Below the pieces are notes generated by a model. It was not told the DNA's origin. It saw only the letters and a program-made list of their open reading frames with translations, and made no database searches. Below, one piece after another: positions 1-6,979 of a DNA stretch of 64,000 bases. Location: contig NZ_BSFC01000008.1 of the NCBI RefSeq assembly GCF_027922145.1, forward strand, positions 62,001 through 126,000, read 5' to 3'. A program made the position numbers and the translations under genes. Origin of the DNA: Novosphingobium resinovorum. GTDB lineage: Bacteria > Pseudomonadota > Alphaproteobacteria > Sphingomonadales > Sphingomonadaceae. Every line of letters starts with the position of its first letter. The first letter of the stretch is position 1.

Positions 1-14
1 AGCGCCGAATCATT

Positions 15-32
15 TTGTAAACAGGTTCACAA
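15..32. promoter_or_regulatory. 18-bp palindrome before the acyl-CoA operon
   Basis: TTGTAAAC-AG-GTTCACAA is an almost perfect inverted repeat just upstream of the first gene. Its size suits a MarR-type operator, and a MarR gene lies in the operon it precedes. It does not match the TGACC-N4-GGTCA operator found elsewhere in the window. Binding is inference. Confidence 0.4.
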
Positions 33-91
33 TTAGTGGCAAGGGTGATTTGGCACCCCCTCGGGGCAGCCTCCGGCCAAGGGAGCAGGAC

Positions 92-982
92 TTGGATATT
101 TTCAGACAGGATGCACTGGCCGGGAAGGCCATTCTAGTGACGGGTGGCGGCAGCGGCCTTGGCCGGGAGATCGCCCGCAGCCTCAGCGCGCGCGGCGCAG
201 TGGTGCATATCTGCGGCCGCCGCCAGGCGCTGCTGGACGAAACGGCCGCCGAAATTTCGGCGGCGACCGGCGGCGCGGTCCATGCTCACGCCTGCGACAT
301 CCGAGATGCCGATGCGGTGGACGCGATGGTCGAGGCGATCTGGCAGACGGGCCCGCTTTCCGGCCTGTTCAACAACGCCGCCGCCAACTTCATCGCACCG
401 ACCAAGGACCTGAGCGCCCGGGGCTTCCGCGCGGTGACCTCGACAGTGATCGACGGCACGTTCTACACCACGCTGTCGTGCGGCAAGCGCTGGATTCGCG
501 ACGGGATCGCAGGCGCGGTCGTCTCCAACCTGACGACCTGGGTATGGACCGGATCGGCCTTCGTGGTGCCGTCCGCCATGGGCAAGACCGCGATCGACGC
601 GATGACCAAGTCGCTGGCGGTGGAATGGGGCCCTTACGGCATCCGCCTCAACGCCGTGGCCCCCGGCCCCTTCCCCACCGAAGGCGCCTGGGAAAAGCTG
701 AACCCGATCCCGGACACGCAAAGCTCGGCCACCAATTGCGAGACGGTGCCGCTGCGCCGCTTCGGTGACATGCCCGAACTGTGCAACCTGATTACCTTCC
801 TGTTGTCGGATGGGTGCAATTACCTGACGGGGCAGACCATCGCGATCGACGGCGCGCAGCATCTCGCCGGTCCCGGCACGTTCGCCGATCTCACCAACCT
901 GACCGGCGAGCAGTGGGACGCAGCGCGCGCCGCGATCGCAGGTTCGGTCGCCAAGGAAAAAGCCCAACGGGGGAGCAACTGA
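92..982 (+). CDS. SDR, 2,4-dienoyl-CoA reductase-like
   Basis: Cytosolic NADPH-dependent short-chain dehydrogenase of the 2,4-dienoyl-CoA reductase (DECR) branch, which reduces conjugated dienoyl-CoA so that beta-oxidation can continue. Visible: nucleotide-binding TGGGSGLG near residues 17-24, NNAA at 94-97, and the DECR-type FVVPSA block followed by Lys165; Ser161 replaces the classical YxxxK tyrosine, as in DECR. The DECR catalytic Tyr (15 before Lys) reads Trp150 here. Start: a TTG at 92 preceded by GGGAG at 81-85 gives a family-like N-terminus (MDIFRQDALAGK); the frame is open to the window edge and a TTG at 50 is also possible. It is the first gene of a forward operon, 3 bases before the acyl-CoA dehydrogenase, which fits a CoA-ester substrate. 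Substrate is inferred, not shown. Confidence 0.75.
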   Translation: MDIFRQDALAGKAILVTGGGSGLGREIARSLSARGAVVHICGRRQALLDETAAEISAATGGAVHAHACDIRDADAVDAMVEAIWQTGPLSGLFNNAAANFIAPTKDLSARGFRAVTSTVIDGTFYTTLSCGKRWIRDGIAGAVVSNLTTWVWTGSAFVVPSAMGKTAIDAMTKSLAVEWGPYGIRLNAVAPGPFPTEGAWEKLNPIPDTQSSATNCETVPLRRFGDMPELCNLITFLLSDGCNYLTGQTIAIDGAQHLAGPGTFADLTNLTGEQWDAARAAIAGSVAKEKAQRGSN

Positions 983-985
983 GCC

Positions 986-2149
986 ATGATCGAAAGATCC
1001 CTCTTCCAGCCCGAACACGAAATGTGGCGCGACACTGTCCGCAAGTTCATCGAGAAGGAAATCGTCCCCTTCCACGACCAGTGGGAAAAGGACGGCATCG
1101 TCCCGCGCGAGGTATGGCTCAAGGCCGGTGAGGCCGGGATGCTGTGCTGCACGGTTCCCGAGGAATACGGCGGCATCGGCGCGGATTATCTCTACGACGT
1201 CATCGTCTTCGAGGAATTGTGGCGCGCGGGCACGAGCGGCCCGGGCTTCCTGATCCACACCGACCTCGTCGCCTCCTACATCCTCGCCTTCGGGACCGAG
1301 GAGCAGAAGCGCCAGTGGCTTCCCAAGATGGTCAGCGGCGAGGCGATCGGCTCGCTCGGCATGACCGAGCCGCACGCGGGCAGCGATCTCAAGGCGATCC
1401 GCACCCGCGCCGAGCGCGACGGCGACGATTTCGTCATCAACGGGCAGAAGGTGTTCATCTCGAACGGCCAGCTCTGCGACGTGATCGTGCTGGCCACCAA
1501 GACCGACAGCGCCGCCGGGGCCAAGGGCACCTCGCTGTTCCTCGTCGATGCCAGCCTCCCCGGTTTCAACCGAGGGCAGAACCTCGACAAGCTCGGCATG
1601 AAGGCGCAGGACACCTCGGAACTGTTCTTCGACAACCTGCGCGTGCCTGCCAGCGCAATGCTGGGCGAGGAAGGTCAGGGCTTCGCGCTGATGATGACGA
1701 AGCTGTCGCAGGAACGGCTCGCCCAGGCGATCCGCTCGGCGACCGTGACCGAAACCGTCATCGAATGGACGGTGGACTATACCGCCGAGCGCAAGGCCTT
1801 CGGCCAGACCATCGGGGATTTCCAGAACACCCAGTTCGTGCTGGCCGACCTCAAGGCACGCGCGGTGATGGCGCGGGTCTTCACCGACAAGTGCATCGAC
1901 CTGTTCATGAAGGGCGAGCTTGATCCGGTCGATGCCGCGATGGCCAAGATGACCACCTCGGAACTGCACTGCGAAACGGTCGACAAGTGCCTGCAATTGT
2001 TCGGCGGCTGGGGCTACATGTGGGAGTATCCGATCTGCCGCGCCTATGCGGACGCGCGCATCGTCAAGATCGCCGGCGGGTCCATCGAGATCATGAAGAC
2101 CATCATCGCGCGTGAGATGTTCAAGGGCAAGCTGACGCGCAAAGGGTAA
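986..2149 (+). CDS. acyl-CoA dehydrogenase (AliB-like position)
   Basis: FAD-dependent acyl-CoA dehydrogenase of 387 residues, the usual full length, introducing an alpha,beta double bond in an acyl-CoA. Visible: the flavin/substrate motif GSLGMTEPHAGSD at about 123-135 and the RKAFGQTIGDFQ stretch at about 269-280. The C-terminal position that carries the catalytic Glu in medium-chain enzymes reads AGGS; instead Glu260, in the helix before DYTAERKAFG, aligns with the catalytic Glu of the long-chain/isovaleryl type. Next to BadH- and BadI-like genes it occupies the place of AliB (cyclohexanecarboxyl-CoA dehydrogenase) in the Rhodopseudomonas scheme; this assignment is inference. Its TAA stop overlaps the ATG of the next gene. 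Confidence 0.85.
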   Translation: MIERSLFQPEHEMWRDTVRKFIEKEIVPFHDQWEKDGIVPREVWLKAGEAGMLCCTVPEEYGGIGADYLYDVIVFEELWRAGTSGPGFLIHTDLVASYILAFGTEEQKRQWLPKMVSGEAIGSLGMTEPHAGSDLKAIRTRAERDGDDFVINGQKVFISNGQLCDVIVLATKTDSAAGAKGTSLFLVDASLPGFNRGQNLDKLGMKAQDTSELFFDNLRVPASAMLGEEGQGFALMMTKLSQERLAQAIRSATVTETVIEWTVDYTAERKAFGQTIGDFQNTQFVLADLKARAVMARVFTDKCIDLFMKGELDPVDAAMAKMTTSELHCETVDKCLQLFGGWGYMWEYPICRAYADARIVKIAGGSIEIMKTIIAREMFKGKLTRKG

Positions 2150-2700
2150 TGGAAACACGCTTACCTCTTGATGCACGCGCGATTGCCGATAGTGCGGAGG
2201 TTTCAACCTCCGAAGGAAAGAGCGTGCCCAAGAATCTGGATTCCAATTTGCGCTTCGGCTTTTTGATCCACGACGTGTCGCGCATGCGCCGCATCGTCGT
2301 GGACCGGGCCCTCAAGCCCCTCGGCATCACGCGTTCGCAGTGGTGGGTGCTGGCCTTCCTGTCGCGCCGCGACGGAATGACCCAGACCGCCCTCGCCGCC
2401 GACCTCGATCTCACCAAGGTGGCGATCGGTGGACTGGTCGATCGCATGGAAGCCGGTGGCTTCGTGGAACGCCGGGCGGATGAACGCGATGCCCGCGCCC
2501 GTCGCATCTACCTGACCAAGGCTGGCCAGAAGCTGGTCGCCGCGATCAGGGAAGCGGTTGATGCGGTGGAAGCCGACATCATGAGCGTGGTGGAAGACGA
2601 AGAACTCGAGGGCGCCAGCGGCGTACTCCTCAAGGTCAAGACAAGACTGATCGAACTCATCGGCAGCGATGCCGAAGGGGCCGGCGACATAGAAATGTAG
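2149..2700 (+). CDS. MarR-family regulator (BadR-like context)
   Basis: Winged-helix DNA-binding repressor of the MarR family. The wHTH runs from GITRSQWWVLAFLSRR through LTKVAIGGLVDRME to the wing RRADERDARARRIYLT, with a C-terminal dimer helix. The listed ATG overlaps the preceding stop (TAATG). A GTG at 2224 is at least as likely: AAGGAAAG sits just before it and a perfect 8-bp-arm palindrome (2195-2212) lies immediately upstream, giving a typical 158-residue MarR protein. In Rhodopseudomonas palustris the MarR protein BadR controls badHI/ali genes and responds to 2-ketocyclohexanecarboxyl-CoA; the neighbourhood suggests the same logic here, but ligand and sites are unproven. Confidence 0.85.
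   Translation: METRLPLDARAIADSAEVSTSEGKSVPKNLDSNLRFGFLIHDVSRMRRIVVDRALKPLGITRSQWWVLAFLSRRDGMTQTALAADLDLTKVAIGGLVDRMEAGGFVERRADERDARARRIYLTKAGQKLVAAIREAVDAVEADIMSVVEDEELEGASGVLLKVKTRLIELIGSDAEGAGDIEM
2195..2212. promoter_or_regulatory. perfect inverted repeat before MarR GTG start
   Basis: CGGAGGTT-TC-AACCTCCG, two 8-base arms with a 2-base loop, lies 11 bases before the GTG at 2224 and directly upstream of its Shine-Dalgarno AAGGAAAG. It could be an autoregulatory operator or an RNA hairpin affecting MarR translation. It lies inside the 25-codon extension of the longer gene model. Confidence 0.4.
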
Positions 2701-2726
2701 CCGGTCATGAACAAACGGAGGTTGTT

Positions 2727-3485
2727 GTGAAAGGTTTGGAAGGCAAGGTCGCCATCGTCACCGGCGGCGGACAGGGCATCGGGCGCGCGCTCGTTCTCAG
2801 GCTCGCGGCGGAGGGGTGCAAGGTCGCCATCTTCGATCTCAGCCCCGAGGCGGGGGAAGAGACCGCCAAGCTCGCCGGAGACGCCGTGGTGCAGACCTGG
2901 CAGGTCGATGTGAGCGACTTCGAGGCCGTTCAGGCTGCGGTAGGTGCCGTTGAGGACACTCTTGGTCCCGTCTGGGCGCTGGTCAACAACGCCGGATGGG
3001 ACAAGCCGATGCCCTTCCTCACGACCACCCCGGAGTTCTGGGACAAGGTCATCTCGATCAACCTCAAGGGCAATCTCAACACCCATTTCGCGGTCGCGGG
3101 CCGGATGGCGCAGCGCGGCGGCGGGCGGATCATCAACATCGCCTCGGACGCGGCGCGCGTCGGCACCAGCAACGAGGCGGTCTATTCGGCCTGCAAGGGC
3201 GGCCTCATCAGCTTCACCAAGTCGATCGCCCGCGAACTGGCGCGCAAGAACGTGCTCGCCAACTGCGTCTGCCCCGGCCCCACGAACACGCCGATGATGG
3301 CCAGCGTGCTGGGCGAAGGCGCCGACGCGGAGAAGTGGAAGGACGCGATGGTGCGCGGTATCCCCTTGAAGCGCATGGGAGAACCCGAGGACTACGCCGG
3401 CATCGTGGCAATGCTCGCGTCGGACGACGGCGCCTATATCACCGGGCAGGCCATTTCCGTCTCCGGCGGCATGAACATGGTCTGA
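2727..3485 (+). CDS. badH: BadH-like 2-hydroxyacyl-CoA ring dehydrogenase (SDR)
   Basis: Cytosolic NAD(P)-dependent SDR of 252 residues. Visible: TGGGQGIG at 12-19, NNAG, the segment INIASDAARVGTSNEAVYSACKGG with catalytic Ser/Tyr/Lys, and CPGPTNTPMM. These match the remembered sequence of BadH, 2-hydroxycyclohexanecarboxyl-CoA dehydrogenase, including the unusual NNAGWD and SDAARVG stretches. The expected reaction is oxidation of the ring hydroxyl made by hydration of a cyclohexene-carboxyl-CoA. Start is GTG at 2727 behind a clear GGAGG. The next gene is 7 bases away and a BadI-like hydrolase follows, so the two consecutive ring steps are co-located. The symbol is by similarity recalled, not searched. 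Confidence 0.75.
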   Translation: MKGLEGKVAIVTGGGQGIGRALVLRLAAEGCKVAIFDLSPEAGEETAKLAGDAVVQTWQVDVSDFEAVQAAVGAVEDTLGPVWALVNNAGWDKPMPFLTTTPEFWDKVISINLKGNLNTHFAVAGRMAQRGGGRIINIASDAARVGTSNEAVYSACKGGLISFTKSIARELARKNVLANCVCPGPTNTPMMASVLGEGADAEKWKDAMVRGIPLKRMGEPEDYAGIVAMLASDDGAYITGQAISVSGGMNMV

Positions 3486-3492
3486 TCCGGCT

Positions 3493-3924
3493 ATGTCGGA
3501 TCAGGACAATACCCCGCCGCCGATCCCGGGAAACTGGGAAACCGGCATCGTTACCCGCACGGGAGCGTGGACGGTCGGCCAGATCTGGGTCGATTGGGAA
3601 GCGAAGCGCTACTGCCTGAAAGTCTCGGAAGATCACTGCAACGGCGTCGGCGGCATGCACGGCGGCGCCATGGCGACTTTCCTCGACGGGCAGGCCTTCG
3701 TCTACCAGGACCGCGAAGCCGCCGATCCCCATACGCCGACAATATCCTTGCAGGTCAATTACCTGGCTCCGCCCGTCGCGGGCGACTGGCTGGTGGCGGA
3801 GGTCGTGCTGGTGAAAACCACGCGCACGATGATCTTCACCCAGGCGATCGCCACCGTCGGAGAGCGGGTGATGGCCAGCTCCCACGCGATCTACAAGAAC
3901 AACGCAGGAAAGGACTCGCTATGA
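3493..3924 (+). CDS. PaaI-type hotdog thioesterase
   Basis: Small 143-residue hotdog-fold protein of the PaaI/4HBT-like group, which hydrolyses acyl-CoA thioesters in the cytosol. The typical signature is HGGAMATFLDGQAF at about 56-69, with conserved HGG and the helix Asp that polarises the thioester. It sits between the BadH-like and BadI-like genes and its TGA overlaps the ATG of the next gene (ATGA), so translation is probably coupled. Likely role: release of CoA from stalled or dead-end intermediates; specificity cannot be read from sequence. Confidence 0.75.
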   Translation: MSDQDNTPPPIPGNWETGIVTRTGAWTVGQIWVDWEAKRYCLKVSEDHCNGVGGMHGGAMATFLDGQAFVYQDREAADPHTPTISLQVNYLAPPVAGDWLVAEVVLVKTTRTMIFTQAIATVGERVMASSHAIYKNNAGKDSL

Positions 3925-4715
3925 GCGAAGCACCCCAGTTCGAGCACGTGATCTACGAAGTAAAGGGCCGCGCGGCCTGGATCACGATCAACCGCCCCAA
4001 GCTCTACAACGCCTTCAACGCCCAGACGATCGAGGAGCTGATCGCCTCGTTCAAGCTGGCCGCCGACGATCGCGGCGTCAGCTCGGTCGTGCTCACCGGC
4101 GCGGGCGACAAGGCCTTCTGCACCGGCGGCGACCAGTCGGCCCACGAAGGCCAGTACGACGGGCGCGGCATCGTCGGCCTGCCGATCGACGAACTGCAGT
4201 CGATCATCCGCGACATTCCCAAGCCCGTGATTGCCCGCATCAACGGCTTCGCGATCGGCGGCGGCAACGTCTTCGCGACGCTGTGCGACCTCTCGATCAT
4301 GTCGGAATCGGCGAAGCTCGGGCAGGTCGGCCCCAAGGTCGGCTCGGTCGATGCAGGCTGGGGCACCGCCCTGCTCGCCCGCCACGTCGGCGACAAGAAG
4401 GCGCGCGAAATCTGGTTCCTCAACCTCCAGTATACGGCGGCAGAGGCGCTCGAGATGGGCCTCGTCAACAAGATCGTCCCGCACGACCAGCTCGATGCGG
4501 CGGTGACCGAGTGGACCGACATCCTCGCCCAGCGTTCGCCCACCGCGCTGGCGCTCGCCAAACGCAGCTTCAATGCCGACAGCGACAACATCCGCGGCAT
4601 CTCGATGCTGGCGCTAAATGCGGTGAAGCTGTTCTACGACACCGACGAGTCCAAGGAAGGCGTCCGCGCCTTCACCGAGAAGCGCGCGCCCGACTTCCAC
4701 AAGTACGTGAAGTGA
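3921..4715 (+). CDS. badI: BadI-like 2-ketocyclohexanecarboxyl-CoA hydrolase
   Basis: Crotonase-superfamily enzyme of 264 residues, closest in my recollection to BadI of Rhodopseudomonas palustris, which cleaves the 2-ketocyclohexanecarboxyl-CoA ring hydrolytically to pimeloyl-CoA (a reverse Dieckmann reaction related to MenB). Shared landmarks: AFCTGGDQS at 66-73, YDGRGIVGLP at 79-88, IGGGNVFATLCD as oxyanion region, GQVGPKVGSVDAGWGT with Asp144 in the MenB/BadI catalytic position, LAKRSFN, and the C-terminal YDTDESKEGV...EKR. Hydratase-type catalytic Glu residues are absent, as expected. The ATG is coupled to the preceding thioesterase stop. This is the most specific functional marker of the operon. 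Confidence 0.82.
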   Translation: MSEAPQFEHVIYEVKGRAAWITINRPKLYNAFNAQTIEELIASFKLAADDRGVSSVVLTGAGDKAFCTGGDQSAHEGQYDGRGIVGLPIDELQSIIRDIPKPVIARINGFAIGGGNVFATLCDLSIMSESAKLGQVGPKVGSVDAGWGTALLARHVGDKKAREIWFLNLQYTAAEALEMGLVNKIVPHDQLDAAVTEWTDILAQRSPTALALAKRSFNADSDNIRGISMLALNAVKLFYDTDESKEGVRAFTEKRAPDFHKYVK

Positions 4716-4750
4716 CGGAATAGCAGATAGCAAATCAGCAGGGTCGGCCC

Positions 4751-5995
4751 GTGGCACCACGACGCATCACCGCAGACGATCTGGCCGCAGTCCTGCCGCC
4801 CGGTGGGCTGACGCTGGTTTCGTCGTGCAGCGCGGAATCGGACCTGCTGGCCGATATGGTCGCCGGGGGGGGAGATACCCTGGCGGCCATGCGGTTCTCG
4901 GGAATTTTCGTACCCGGCCTCAACCGCCGGACATGGTCGGGAAGCAGCCTGAGCCGCGTGCTGACGTTCTTCCAGACGCCGCAGCTCAGGGCGGAACCCG
5001 AGCGGGTCGATTTCAGGCCGCTGTGCTACGGGCAGATATCCGCGCTCTATGCGGCCGAGCCGCCAAGCGCCGTGCTGTTCATGTGCAGCCCGCCCGATGA
5101 AAACGGAATGTGCTCGTTCGGGCCGGAAACAGCGTTCATTCCCGATTTCTGGCGATCCGCCGGAACGCGGATCGCGCATATCAACCCCGCCATGCCGCGC
5201 ACGGCAGGCGATCCGGGTATTCCCTTCGGCGAACTGACCGCTTTCATCGAGCAGGATCAGGTATTGAAAGGCACGCCCACCGATCTTCCGGACCCTGTTT
5301 CGCGCGCGATCGCGGAACATGCGGCCCGGTTCATAGAAGACGGCGCCACGCTGCAGACCGGCCTCGGCAAAGTGCCCGACGCCGTCCTCGATGCCCTGCA
5401 TGACCGCCGCGACCTGCGCCTTCATACCGGCCTCGTCGGCGACGGCGGGCTGCGGCTGGTGCGATCGGGGGCCATGGCCCCGGGTTCGAGCGCCCTCGTC
5501 GGCGTCGCGATCGGATCGCCCGAACTCTACGCCGGGCTGGATGATCCCCATTTCCAGTTCCGGCCGGTATCGGTGACGCATGATCCGCGCATCGCGGGAG
5601 CCGCCGGACACTTCGTCACGGTGAATTCCGCGCTGGAGGTCGATCTGTTCGGCCAAGTCTATTCCGAGGTCGGCCCCAAAGGCGCCATGTCCGGACCGGG
5701 AGGCGCCAGCGACTTTGCCGCCGCCGCCCGCCTGTCGCCGCGCGGGCTGCGCCTGATCTGCCTTCCCGCCGACGCGGCGAAAGGCACGTTGTCGCGGATC
5801 ATCGACCCTGCCTCTGCACGCGGCCCGGCATCGCTGAGCCGGCTCGATACCGATGTAGTCGTCACCGAACATGGTGCCGCCGACCTGCGGGGCAAGAGCC
5901 ATGATGACCGCGCCGAAGCCCTGATACGTATAGCCGCCCCCCAATTCCGCGATGTCCTGGCAGAAAGCTGGCGTGCGGTTTCGGATCGGCTCTGA
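4751..5995 (+). CDS. acetyl-CoA hydrolase/transferase family protein, catalytic Glu missing
   Basis: Two-domain cytosolic CoA-transferase of the acetyl-CoA hydrolase/4-hydroxybutyrate CoA-transferase family, 414 residues (family about 430). Visible: the first-domain segment with CSPPDENGMCSFG at 112-124 and the second-domain LQTGLGKVPDAVLDAL at 201-216. The family motif that normally reads H-S/T-E and supplies the glutamate forming the glutamyl-CoA intermediate reads HTG (225-227) here, so Glu is replaced by Gly. That argues against ping-pong transferase chemistry, or for an altered hydrolase or binding role. It precedes the BKACE gene by 19 bases, suggesting handling of beta-keto acids or short acyl-CoAs. 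Confidence 0.75.
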   Translation: MAPRRITADDLAAVLPPGGLTLVSSCSAESDLLADMVAGGGDTLAAMRFSGIFVPGLNRRTWSGSSLSRVLTFFQTPQLRAEPERVDFRPLCYGQISALYAAEPPSAVLFMCSPPDENGMCSFGPETAFIPDFWRSAGTRIAHINPAMPRTAGDPGIPFGELTAFIEQDQVLKGTPTDLPDPVSRAIAEHAARFIEDGATLQTGLGKVPDAVLDALHDRRDLRLHTGLVGDGGLRLVRSGAMAPGSSALVGVAIGSPELYAGLDDPHFQFRPVSVTHDPRIAGAAGHFVTVNSALEVDLFGQVYSEVGPKGAMSGPGGASDFAAAARLSPRGLRLICLPADAAKGTLSRIIDPASARGPASLSRLDTDVVVTEHGAADLRGKSHDDRAEALIRIAAPQFRDVLAESWRAVSDRL

Positions 5996-6014
5996 GAACA
6001 CAAGAGAGGATTAT

Positions 6015-6938
6015 ATGGCCAAGACCATCATCAGCTGCGCCGTGACCGGTTCGATCCACACGCCGTCGATGTCGCCGCATCTGCCGGTGACGGCCGACGA
6101 GATCGCGCAGAGTGCGCTTGAGGCGGCAGAGGCAGGCGCCGCGATCGTCCACCTGCACGCGCGCGATCCCGAAACCGGCAAGCCGGTGCATGAACCGGAA
6201 GACTTCGCGCCGTTCCTCAAGGTCATCAAGCAGGCGAGCGACGTGGTAGTGAACATCACCACCGGCGCCTCGCCCTACATGCCCGTCGAATATCGCGTGA
6301 AACCCGCCGAGACGTGGCAACCCGAAGTGGCCAGCCTCAACATGGGGAGCATGAACTTCGGTCTGTTCCCGATGCTGAAGAAGGACCGGGAGTGGAAGCA
6401 CGCCTGGGAGCCCGAAATGCTGGAGGCCAGCCATGATCTGGTGTTCCGCAACAGCTTCAAGGACATCCGCTATGCGCTGGAAACGCTGAACAAGACCGGC
6501 ACCCGCTATGAGTTCGAGTGCTACGACACGGCGCACCTCTACAACCTGCACTACTTCTGGAAGGAGGGCTTGGTCGAAGGCCCGCTGTTCATCCAGACCT
6601 GCTTCGGCCTCCTCGGCGGCATCGGCGCGCATCCGGAAGACGTGATGCACATGAAGCGCACCGCCGACCGCCTGTTCGGCGACAACTACCGCTGGTCGGT
6701 GCTGGCGGCAGGCGCGAACCAGATGCCGGTGGCGGCGATGGCGGCCAGCATGGGCGGGCACGTCCGCGTGGGGCTGGAGGACTCGCTGTGGATCGGCAAG
6801 GGCCAGCTCGCCACCAGCAACGCGCAGCAGGTGACGAAAGTGCGCCAGATCATCGAGGGCCTTGGCGGCGAGATCGCCACCCCTGCCGAAGCGCGCGAAA
6901 TCCTCGGCCTCAAGGGTGGCGACAAGGTCGCCTTCTGA
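6015..6938 (+). CDS. beta-keto-acid cleavage enzyme (BKACE, DUF849), copy 1
   Basis: Zn-dependent TIM-barrel enzyme of 307 residues. Family chemistry: a beta-keto acid plus acetyl-CoA gives acetoacetate plus a new acyl-CoA, as for Kce in lysine fermentation. Zinc ligands are visible as His46 and His48 in VHLHARDPETG and the Glu of GLEDS; a further family Glu is in FECYD. The Kce substrate-binding Glu14 position reads Ile, so the substrate is not 3-keto-5-aminohexanoate. Start ATG at 6015 follows AAGAGAGGA. A second gene at 9652-10581 on the other strand encodes almost the same protein (two internal substitutions plus a different first few residues). Probable role: cutting a beta-keto acid from the opened ring. 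Confidence 0.85.
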   Translation: MAKTIISCAVTGSIHTPSMSPHLPVTADEIAQSALEAAEAGAAIVHLHARDPETGKPVHEPEDFAPFLKVIKQASDVVVNITTGASPYMPVEYRVKPAETWQPEVASLNMGSMNFGLFPMLKKDREWKHAWEPEMLEASHDLVFRNSFKDIRYALETLNKTGTRYEFECYDTAHLYNLHYFWKEGLVEGPLFIQTCFGLLGGIGAHPEDVMHMKRTADRLFGDNYRWSVLAAGANQMPVAAMAASMGGHVRVGLEDSLWIGKGQLATSNAQQVTKVRQIIEGLGGEIATPAEAREILGLKGGDKVAF

Positions 6939-6979
6939 CCCTGCTTCTCGCAATGCCGCAAGCCGGCGCAGGAGAATTC

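Noticed and set aside
134..2206. 690-codon open frame on the reverse strand opposite the SDR and acyl-CoA dehydrogenase
   Set aside because: Low-complexity, His/Arg/Asp-rich translation typical of an antisense frame in high-GC DNA; the forward genes have clear family motifs.
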